From Galbula dea (lineage: Eukaryota > Chordata > Aves > Piciformes > Galbulidae): 64,000 nt of DNA. The stretch is taken from the NCBI GenBank assembly GCA_013399015.1, contig VWZX01007454.1:992001-1056000 (forward strand), in the 5' to 3' direction. Both the position numbers and the translations under genes were made by a program. Positions 13,461 to 23,290 of this stretch are shown one piece after another. Each line of letters begins with the position of its first letter. The first letter of the stretch is position 1. The notes under the pieces were generated by a model. It was not told where the DNA came from, searched no databases, and saw only the letters and a program-made list of their open reading frames with translations.

Positions 13461-13850
13461 GGTATTTAATCATTTCTTCTACAGTATTGTTCTGCTTACA
13501 GTGCATAAATAAGTGCTTCAAATAACCCCAGAGTGCTACTGACAATGAAACAAAGTATCAGTCCTATTTATCTTTCCCACATTCTTCAGAAACCTTCTTC
13601 TCCACTTCTTTTTTTCCCCCTTTTTTTTTTATTATTTTGTTGTTGTTGCAGGCACTTTTTTATTCACTCTAACCTATCATCATTCAACAGCTCTGAATTT
13701 CTTCATGATGAGCAGTAGGACTCGCAGATAGAGTCAAGGAAGGTGATATTTTTTTTTGTGCTAGGAAGTGATATAATGAATAGTGGAAACAACTGGATTG
13801 GAAGTGATAGGTGGACTCTGAAGCAATGTTGCCCTTAACAGAAAAACCTT
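13461..13850. other. Unique non-coding DNA with T/C run
   Basis: Nothing gene-like. A C5T10 run at about 13616-13630 followed by a TTG repeat and CAG resembles a splice acceptor, but no supported exon follows. Confidence 0.4.
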
Positions 13851-13980
13851 GGGGGGGGGAGTTTGGGGGGGAGAGGGGGAAACAAATATAAAAAAAAATC
13901 CCAAGTTACCATTTTATATCTCAAAACAGAAAAAATGTTCCTTGTGCAGAAAGAGAAGGGGGGGGAAAAAAGTGTGGGGG
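13851..13980 (+). repeat. G-run cluster, possible G-quadruplex region
   Basis: The plus strand carries G runs of 9 (13851-13859), 7 (13865-13871) and 5 (13875-13879), then 8 (13958-13965) and 5 (13976-13980) after an AT-rich gap. Runs of this length with short loops fit an intramolecular G-quadruplex in the first 30 bases. The minus-strand open frame across it (13835-14041) is proline-rich low complexity, not a gene. Confidence 0.6.
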
Positions 13981-16900
13981 TGGTAAGCACAAGGTTGTAA
14001 ATCTCCTGGGCAGACTTTGTCAACTTTCTGCTAAGGGACACTAAATATAAACAGATGCATGCATGCCATACATTGTCAGATATTTCTTTTCCTGACTAAG
14101 CAGTGCTGATCTAAGGACAGCTCTCTTAATGGTGATAAAAGTGTGTCAGCCCTCAGCACATATACGTGTCTGTTTTGAAAAGAAATTCTTTCTCTGGCTT
14201 TCATTTGCTTATTTTTATTTTTTTTTCACTCAGGAAAACAAAGTAGATGATAGTCCTCTGAGGACTACTTTTTCAGCTGAGCCATCTAAAACCATCTTGA
14301 TCTCACTGTGTAAAATGTCTCTTAATTTGGTGGTAGTAAAGATCTATCCCTAGATTGTAGCTGAATAACTGCTTGGAATAATTTTTAAAGCCTTCAGTAG
14401 AGATTAGCTTTAAATGTTTGTTTTGTTTTGCTGTTAGCTCAGCTCACTCTCCCATATGGCAGAGTGATACTGTACTAGACTGGGGCTTTGGAGTTCAATG
14501 TCCTAACATTTGACTTTCTGCTTAAACTGCTGAACATCAGTTCTGATCCACTGGGATATTTTCCTTGCAGAAATGTCATCACATCCTTTTGGTTTATGGC
14601 AGTTGTCCATCAACCCAGTCATATTATTATCCATTCTCCAGTAAAGTGTTTAGTATCAACAACAGAATGCACCATGCAAATCAATAGCATATTGTTTTAA
14701 TTACTTTTCTCAGGCTGGAAAATCAAATGTTGTTTGCAGTATTTGGCTAAAATGGCATAAATGTGCAATGCCTATTGCTTGGCTGTTCTACTAGTAACAG
14801 ATATATTTTAAATCTAGATCCAGATTTTGATTCTGACTCTGCTTCTGATTTGCCCTGCAGCCTTGGGCAAACCACATTGCCTCCATCTGTAAAAACAGAT
14901 GATAACTGATCAAAGGCACCATCTTTGACTGGGGTGTGTAATTGCAGCCTAAAATGAGGACAGATTTTGAAAAGACACATAAAGACAGAGAGGCAAAGAA
15001 AATCAGCATTGCTAATGCCTGAATGAGGGATAGATACAACATTTAGACTTGATCATGAGCGTGTTTGGGAGCACCCAAGCTACAACAATGTTATGCCAGA
15101 AGGAAGTGCGATTTTGGCCTCCACTCCTGTTCCTTCTAACCTCACTCTACTCCCATGTGCTCTTGTGAGATTTTAAGACCTGAAGAACATTTTCAAACTT
15201 TGAAATGTTCTGCTCCTAATGTTTTCTGATTTTAGTGCTGCTGAAGATTACCTTCCTAATCTGAAAAGGCACCATCCAGGTCAACAAACATATACCTGCA
15301 TGCAGTGAATGCAGAAAAACAATTGGTTCCTTTCAAAAGTGCTTCATATTTTTCCCATCTGATCATGGTACCAGGCTCAGGGGTTCTATTTGACCCTGTC
15401 CTGCTCACCTTATACTGAAGTGCTGTTGACCTGACCTCTTTGATATATCAATGTTGACAAACATTAAGTTTGGCAAACAAAGTCCCAACGCAGAGTCTTT
15501 CAGACATAGCAGCACTACTTTGAACACCCATCAAGCTGCTGTTCATATGAAGATACTGCCAAAATGCATTTTTTTACAAGATGAAGAGAGTACATCCATT
15601 TTAGAAAAAAATTCCCTTAAAAAAAGAAAGAATTTTATCAAAATGCATTTATTATTGTTTTGCCAGGTACAGCTTTGAAAACATATTCAGTTGTATCTTT
15701 ACAAAATAGCATGTTTATCAGCATTGAACACTAGTGGTTTTATAAATGTTGGATGAAAGTTATTGTAGAGATTACTGAAGATGCACTACCAGGATAAACA
15801 CCAGTTTTATACAAATACAATTTGTTTTATTAATTATCTTTTGGCACAAAAATTCCTACTACTTATTTTCAATTCACACTTGCATTTCTTTTGTCAGAAG
15901 AGAAAGCCATATGTAATCCATCTATTTGTTAGTTTCATAGGCTAGAAAAACTACTGATTTCAGTTATTTAAAACAAAGGGATTAGAGAAATGGGATTGCT
16001 TAAAGGTGATCTGCAATTTAGTTTTCCTGTGTAGATATTCTTTATTGCTGAACTTTTTCTATGTCTTTAACAAAATGAGACTTGTAAAACTATCTGTGAA
16101 AAGAACATGCTTGGGATAAGTATTTCCTTCACTGATTTAAATGTGCATATGCTTATGTAAATAGTATTTCTTTTTTAAATGTATGATTTTAGCATCTGGA
16201 CCAAAGTTGCTGCAAGTTGTGCTTCAGTGGATTTCTGATTACAGTACTTTTAAGGTAAATGTGAAATGCAGCAATCTATTACTGCTCAATAAAGCTCAAA
16301 CAAACAAGAATTGATAGCTATGTGTGTCAATTATACACAAATTATGCCAAGGCAATTCTGAATTTGGCAGAGTGTGCTGCTCTTCCACTAATAGCTAGGA
16401 CCACCCAACAGAATTTCATTCTTCTAAAGTGGACCATCCTTCATTAGTAAGTTGCAGACTTCAAAAGATGTTATCTGAGCTCTTGCTGTGAAACACACTG
16501 AATAATTTTTTCTCATTTCTTTCCCTGACATGCATTTATGGAGCAGAAAATCTACAAGAGGCCTTTCACAATCTTTGCATCACTGACAAATTTCCTTCTT
16601 TTGTACAGTGGATGCAAGTATGGAAGAGATTCCAGAAACTATGTTTTCCTTTTAGGGATAAATCCTGAAGGTTTTCTTTGAGGGATAGCAGCTTGTGGCA
16701 GACAAGACTGATAAGACAGATCTCTCACCTCTCTTCTACTTTAATTAATAGACCCCACTGTGATCAGACATCTTTAAGATGGAGAGGATCCAAAACCAAA
16801 ACAAAAGCTGTTCCCTCTCTGTCTAGCTCTAACCTTGAGCCAACATAACTATAGGCAGTGGAATCAGGAGATAGGTGAGAAGTGGGGAACCGCTCAATCA

Positions 16901-17810
16901 AAGGATGCCAAAAGAGACTCTTCTAAGAGAGGCACTACGTAGGCTCCAGATCTTTCTGTCCATGAGACAATGTCAAATGTTTATTGTCTTTGACATTAGC
17001 CACCTTCTTTTCCTGTGAAACTTTGTTGCTTGCAACACTGAAAAGTTCCACAGCGATCCCAGCTGGAGGAGAAAGATGTAGAGGGGCACCACCTGCCAGG
17101 TGAATCTCATGGATATTTTTAAGAGTATTTTTAAGAATGCTCAGGACCAGAGATGCTACATAACACATGCCACACTGAGATAGCTGTAGAAAAAACCCAG
17201 AAGAATCTTAATTTCACACAATATATTTTTAGATCTATACCCATTATTCATGTATTACTGATAACATGACAATATAAAAAATTACTTGCTCTCTTTCTAT
17301 AGGCAGCAACCAAAGTGTATCATACTCAGTTCTGCACTTTGGTTATATTATTGTTATTATTAATGTTATTGTTATCTTTACCATTATTTCTACAATTTAC
17401 ATAAAGAGTTGTGGAAACCATCTGTGCTGTAGCTTACCTGAAAAAGTATGACATAAGCAGGCGGCCTCTTGATTTCCCTGGGAGTCCTTCTCACACTCTA
17501 CTTGCTTTCTGAGTCAATACCAGTTTCTCTTGGTTTAAAAAGGTTACAGAATCTGTGAAGACCACATGAATGTGGAAAGAGGTTCTTGTGTCCCTTAGGA
17601 TAAGAAAATAATTACTAGAGTCAGCATACTGTTTGAGCAGTTTTTCACTGAAAGATGTAGATTTTTAAAACTGAAAATTTGACGGGAATCTGTCAATTTC
17701 ATAAATTTGTAAGAGAAAAGTGATTTTTTTTTTTTGCCTTGGTACTAAATAAGAAGAAATAAGCACTTTTTAAACCTTTTTGCTGTTTCACTGAAGCAGA
17801 TTATAGCATT
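13981..17810. other. Unique non-coding DNA with two weak exon-like segments
   Basis: No gene is recognised. Two short plus-strand segments, starting at about 14235 and at 16193-16254, lie behind pyrimidine tracts ending in AG and stay open; they are discussed as findings. Minus-strand open frames of 77-83 codons at 14747-15042 and 16935-17168 have no known domain. The rest is AT-rich DNA with a T12 run at 17724-17735. Confidence 0.4.
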
Positions 17811-17912
17811 TATTTTACTACTATAAACATTTATTATATTTATATTTTTATATATTTATGTTTATCTATATTATATTTTATATATACACATTTAATCTAT
17901 ATATTTTATATC
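17811..17912. repeat. AT-rich low-complexity stretch
   Basis: About 100 bases of TTTATA/TATATTT units with almost no G or C. No function is indicated. Confidence 0.7.
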
Positions 17913-20733
17913 CACATGAAACAGACAACTTCATCAAAGGAAATATTTCAGTGTTTGTAACTACATTTTGAGATAATGTTTGTTTTGTAAAAATTGTTGA
18001 AATGACAGATTTTTGTTCTGTTTGGAATGAAAAGCCTCAAAATGTTGTGAATCAACTGAGCTTTAAAATGCTCTAATATCAAGTATCTGAAAAAGACTTT
18101 TTTTTACTTTTGTACATCTAGGTAAATGTCATCAATTCCCAGGTAAAAAACCCTCCTTATTTATTTTCTGCAAAGTGGTTTTGCTGTAGAGAAGTAGCTG
18201 TGGAAGATGAATAAATATTGTCCTTCCCCCCGTCAGCATTACCTAGATGGAATTATTTTCATTATCTATATGAAAGGCTATCTTTTAGATCATAAATGCA
18301 TGGGTTACAAACAGTGGAGTGGAACAGTAGTTGTGAAGGGGATGGTATTCATTATCCCTGGCCTCATTTGGAGACAGAAAAAGTAATGTCACAGTTTGTG
18401 GCCATATTCCCTTTCTTAAGACTCTGCCTCTGACAGCACAAGAATCCCACTGGTAAGCAAAAGCCACATGATTAAACACTTTCTGAAGCAAAGTTACCTC
18501 TATGAGTATAGATGCTGTGCAGCATGGTGAGGATAGCAAATGCAGATTGCACAAGGAACAATACCATGCCCAGGTGGAGTAGTTATGGAAAAAATCCATA
18601 AGGAGCTTTCAGCAATACTTAGTAAATGAAAAGACATAGTCAGCTACTAAGATTCAAAATTTTGTTTCTTATCTTGCTGTCTGGGAATCCACATATGAAA
18701 AGATCTGGGACATTGTATGAAAGGATTTATCTCACAAATTTTATTTTTAAACAATTATCAAAAGGTCTTGTTCCACTAAAGCAGTAAAGATAATTTTAAC
18801 TTAGTTTCATTTGAAGTTATGGAGACTATTCATATGATTTAGGTAACAGTTTGAACGTTATATTGGACCAACCTTAAAAAAAACAAAAAAACCCTTCAGA
18901 AATGGGTTTAAAGTATGCTTAATGTTTTAATAAAATAATAATTAAAGGTATTTTTATGGTAATTCATCTCAAAAGGAATGTTCTGAATACTTGTGAACAA
19001 ATTTATGAACATATTTAAAAAGCTTGCTGTTTGAATAACATCCATCTTTTTCTTCTCACAATGTGTTTTCATGAGTTTTTTAACATGGTCAAATATGCCT
19101 TGGAAAACCATAACATGGCACTCTAAACATATATAATCTAAAAGCTGCTCTTCCACTTGAACTAATGATGTACATGACTCTAACAAACAAAGAATATTCA
19201 TTTGCAATAAATCAAAAGGCTCTGCACTTTATATAATTGCACATAAAAATATATTAAAAAAGCTATTAAGGTTGCAAAGTCAAGCATTCAAATATTAGGA
19301 AACACCAGAATTAAAATTACTCATGCAATCTTAATTTACTCTGTCAGTCTATGTATTATTATAAAGATCTCAGTAATATGATCAGATTCTCATTTTTTTT
19401 CCCACATGATCTTTGCCTCATAAAATGGATAATGTTTTCTTACAAATAATTATTTACTGTACTGTCTTCCCCTCAGGATTCAATGTATAGTCTCTTGGAA
19501 ATACCTATTTATTCAAGGTTTTTCTGAAGATGCAATGATGAACATCTTTTATGGCTTATCTGTACTGCTGATCATTCTTTCATATGGAGACTTAAGAAAT
19601 ATAAGTGAATTTATCCCCCTACAAAATGAACCGAGTTGGAATGAGATTCATGCCAAAGAGACTTCCAAACATAGGTGATAAATTTTATAGGCCTGTTGCC
19701 TGAATTTTTTTCAAAGACACAGTAATTAGATAGCATTTTGTAAACTGAACTGATAATTTTTACTTGCTGGTCTTGCAGCTGTGAATTCCCAGTGCTTATG
19801 CCAGGTAAGTGTTTGGGTCTGTAAACATTGAACCAAGAACCCATGAGGAGTTCACAGATAGTGATCTCATGAAAAAATCTTTTAAAATTTCTTGCCCAGG
19901 AACATAAAGGAACTCTGAACTACAATCACAAACAGTCTCTGAAGCTCGAATTTGAATCCTGACAGTCAACCTATGAGACAATGGAGTCTTAAGAGTTAAT
20001 TAGCTCAGTATGAAGATAATAACCATATACGCTCAACTGAGTAGGCCTTCAGTCTCTATTAACTGTATTGAGTATATTATAATTAGCTGAGTACAAGGGG
20101 AGCTGCAGTATCCAGTCTGCAGGTAGACATCTAAATTTATCTGTCTTAATCTGTCAGCTGAAATCCATTCCAGTTTTCTTGCATAGTCCTAACCATACAT
20201 ATTCTGTTTCTTCCTTCCTTTAACTTCCCTTCCTCCACCTTCAGTACACGTCTACAATGAAAGATCCTTTGCTATACCTAAAGTAAATTTCTGAAAATGG
20301 TATTATATTAATTAAAAAAGATTAGGTGATGTTTAGAAAATGACATAATGCCTGTTAATTTAGTTCACCTTTCCATGGTAATTCCTGGGAATCTTTTCCT
20401 TCACACTGTCAGCAACTCCCAACCAACCAATTTGTCCCTAGCTAAGGTTAGCCTTTATAAAGGCCTAGCCACATTTCTTCACTGTTCCAAAATTTTCTGT
20501 GAATCTCTTCCAATTTTCCTTTGGGATCCTTCTCCAACCTTCTTGGCTTATTTATTCTTCTATTTCATTCTGAAACATTTTCAATTCATCACGTTTTCCT
20601 CTTCTTTTGACAAAAAGGCGTGTTTCCCCCACTCTAACCAACTCATTGTCCCATTCCCATCCTAACTTACCATTCTTCAGGTTCTAACAATCCATTACTA
20701 TCTCTTGTTGAGAAGATAGTTAAGTTGTTGACC
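17913..20733. other. Unique AT-rich non-coding DNA
   Basis: No gene, RNA or mobile element is recognised. Open frames reach 104 codons (18285-18599, minus) and 99 codons (18908-19207, minus), but neither shows a family motif and both lie in plain AT-rich sequence. Confidence 0.5.
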
Positions 20734-20753
20734 AGCTGTATACTGCTTACACA
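20734..20753 (+). repeat. Left 20-bp direct repeat flanking the inserted copy
   Basis: AGCTGTATACTGCTTACACA. It matches 20858-20877 at 19 of 20 positions. The pair frames the upstream copy of the 97-bp duplication exactly as a target-site duplication would. Confidence 0.8.
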
Positions 20754-20847
20754 GTTAGAGAGGGGAATAATTCAATCTGCCAAGATTTAAATGCTGATAT
20801 ATCATTGGTTGTTGCTAGGCCAAGGGTTGTGCCACTCATAATTTTTC
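20751..20847 (+). repeat. 97-bp direct repeat, copy A (inserted-looking copy)
   Basis: Identical at all 97 bases to 22398-22494. Because 20-bp direct repeats flank it (20734-20753 and 20858-20877), the inserted piece is best read as 20754-20857 (104 bp). Its last 10 bases differ from the counterpart at four sites, all transitions. It has no poly(A) tail, no terminal inverted repeat and no similarity I recognise to CR1 or an LTR. It ends near a T5 run. Most likely this is a templated copy of the downstream locus. Confidence 0.85.
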
Positions 20848-20857
20848 TTACCAATAC

Positions 20858-20877
20858 AGTTGTATACTGCTTACACA
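20858..20877 (+). repeat. Right 20-bp direct repeat flanking the inserted copy
   Basis: AGTTGTATACTGCTTACACA, one mismatch from 20734-20753. Together with the left copy it marks the limits of the inserted segment. Confidence 0.8.
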
Positions 20878-22079
20878 TAGTCAGAAGTGTCAACAAATAT
20901 ATTCCTGTTACACTGACAACTCAAAACATTCTACAGGTAGCTTTCTGGGTTTGGGGTCTTCTCAGAACTCAAGGCTGAGCTAATGGAGAAACAGGCAGCA
21001 ATAATTGTCACCTATGTGAGGACTAGGAGCAAGACTAAACACTATGCTAGAAGGTTTTGCAGATGGCAGAGGCAAGATAAGATATGGGACACCTGACACA
21101 GTCTGCAGCAGCCTAAAGCTACAATTTCAGGAAAAGTCATACTTGTCCATTGGCGTGGATGAGCATGCTCAGTCTAGCATGGGGAAGTATATCTGTCATC
21201 AGTCTGTAGATAAATTTGGAAAGGTTTTCAAAAGGAGAAAACCATCATGCACTATTTTCCTGTCACTGTTACGGTCTTTCCTCCAGATTCTGTAGAATAT
21301 ATAGTTTTCTACCTAAAGGAGTTTTTAGCCTGAACTAAGCAAATAATCCTTCAATTTTTAGAATATTTCTGGAATAGCTTAATCATTATGTCTGAAATTT
21401 TATAAAACAGTTCTACTTTATGTATTCCATTGGGACAAGTTATTTCATCCCAGATAACGCCATAAGGTTATTCACATGCAATGAGCTCTTGTTACAGATG
21501 TCCAGTAGTTTTAACAAAATGCAGTACTCTTCACCCTGATGGTAATTACTGAATTTCAAACTATATTCTTGACTTACAGGTAAATGAAACCTAATTAAAA
21601 TTATTATCACTGTTACATTCCCTGCTAAAGGTCTGATCCTGTATCTTCTAAAATAATTTACTCTGAGGGCCATAGCACATGGTCTTACACGTTCAAAAAT
21701 CTCCCATCCAGAGGACAGTGAAAACAGCAATGTGCTGAACTCTGATCTCCCTCTCTGATTTAAAGCCATAAACCCAGAGGCATTAAAAGTAAGTTAATAC
21801 TCGTTGAAAAAAAAAAAATGCAAATACATTTAAAAGGTAATTAGTGAATAATTCCTTTGGTTACTTTTCTCACTTCCTTTCTCATTGAACTTAACCCTGT
21901 TGTCTATAGGAAGCGTGATAAATTTTGAGAGTCTCCCACGAACTGGACATTTTAATGAACTACTCACAGCAGTCACCTGTCAGTAGCCAGTGTATTGGAA
22001 AGAGTGAGTGAAAATTTATCTCTTCTGCACAATATGTAAGAGTAGTTTTCACAGGGACCCTGGCTAATTTAACTCTGCT
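20878..22079. other. Unique non-coding DNA
   Basis: No gene is recognised. The largest open frame is 109 codons (21440-21769, minus), without recognisable domains. An A12 run lies near 21806-21817. Confidence 0.5.
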
Positions 22080-22260
22080 CTTTTCTGAATTAACAAGGCT
22101 TGTCTTCAAACCTTTCGACATAGGAGCATTCTGTTCTGTTATTATTTTAACGCTCGCTTTCCCATCCTCCCTCAGGACGTGTGTTATTTAATCCATCTGG
22201 AGGTTTAGTAACCAAGTTCCCCTGCTCTCCCTGATCCCAGTGATTTATGTTTCATATTTC
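22080..22260. promoter_or_regulatory. Candidate conserved non-coding element
   Basis: Compact, non-repetitive segment with a local cluster of CpGs (near 22117, 22151-22156 and 22179) in otherwise CpG-poor DNA. It lies shortly upstream of copy B of the 97-bp repeat. Regulatory function is inferred from composition only. Confidence 0.22.
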
Positions 22261-22397
22261 ATGCTGTGGTTGGTCTTTTACCACTTATATTCCCCTTTCT
22301 TCTCCTGGTCATTTTTTTCCCCCCTCCCTTTTTTTTTTAGGAGGAAGGATAAATATTTGACAAGTGGACTGTTTGTCATGCAAGCCCTAACACAGTT

Positions 22398-22494
22398 ACA
22401 GTTAGAGAGGGGAATAATTCAATCTGCCAAGATTTAAATGCTGATATATCATTGGTTGTTGCTAGGCCAAGGGTTGTGCCACTCATAATTTTTC
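22398..22494 (+). repeat. 97-bp direct repeat, copy B (probable source copy)
   Basis: Identical to 20751-20847 over 97 bases. Unlike copy A it has no flanking direct repeats and blends into unique sequence on both sides, so it is the likelier ancestral location. The segment contains 'ATTGGTTGTTGCTAGG' (CCAAT on the minus strand) and ends in CATAATTTTTC. No protein frame or structured RNA family is recognised in it. Confidence 0.8.
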
Positions 22495-23019
22495 CCACTG
22501 ATACAACTATTTTATGGAATATGACATACATCTTTAGGTGTTAAATCATCCCTAGAATAATTTGTCTGTCAGGAATCAAAGTGAAAGGAAATAAAATACT
22601 AGAGCACAGTGTCATATTGCTAAATCTCATATTCCATAGAGACTCACGCTTGCACTTTAGTATGTGCTTGTATATGTGTCTTTAAATAAAAACAACACAC
22701 ACACAGAGGAAAGAAAACCATGAAGGAAGAGCTAAGAAAAAGCATTTGCATTGTGAATGTTGGATTCGCTATGTCTCACTTCACTCCGTGCCTCCCTTAC
22801 TCCACATTCCTCATATTCTTCTTATCAGATTTTGTGTTTAATGCCCACCCTGAACCCCCCCATCCCACACCCATAGATCTGACTGAACACAATAGTGCCG
22901 ATAAAACGGAAGCAAATTTCTTCTATTAGTGACTGACAGCAATTTGAACAAAATGAAGTTGTACCATGATATCGTTATATATACAAGGTGCAAATAACCT
23001 AGTTTGAATAATCACAGCC
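22495..23019. other. Unique non-coding DNA with short CA repeat
   Basis: Holds a short (AC)n near 22694-22706 and a 69-codon open frame (22720-22929, plus) without known motifs. Nothing else is seen. Confidence 0.5.
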
Positions 23020-23290
23020 TCTGTCCTTTTAAATGATTTTTCTCCCCCATTTAAAGGGAGGCCTTTGATGTGATAATATTAATTCCCTCTGTGCTTGGAG
23101 GAAGGAAAAAAAAAAACCTAGGAGAAGCGGAAATTAAATGAGTAATGCAATGTCAGTCAATCTTTTAAACCAGGGCCTTATTAACAGCTAATCATTTTGT
23201 CATTTTGTCGCTCAAAGTAATGAATTTGATAGGAGGAGAAGGGAATGTTTTATGTTTATTTTTATTAGTTTTAAACAGAAGCAGTTGTGG
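23020..23290. promoter_or_regulatory. Candidate conserved non-coding element
   Basis: Contains GATGTGATAATATTAATTCC-like homeodomain sequence (about 23067-23086), CAGCTAATCATTTTGTCATT (about 23186-23205), TTTGTCGCTCAAAG and retained CpGs (23128, 23209), with little homopolymer apart from an A12 run at 23107-23118. The texture resembles that of known vertebrate developmental enhancers. This is inference without alignment. Confidence 0.28.

Noticed and set aside
20751..20847. The 97-bp repeat as a snoRNA, tRNA-derived SINE or Pol III gene
   Set aside because: No C/D or H/ACA boxes in the right places and no A/B box pair; only a T5 run at the end, which is not sufficient.
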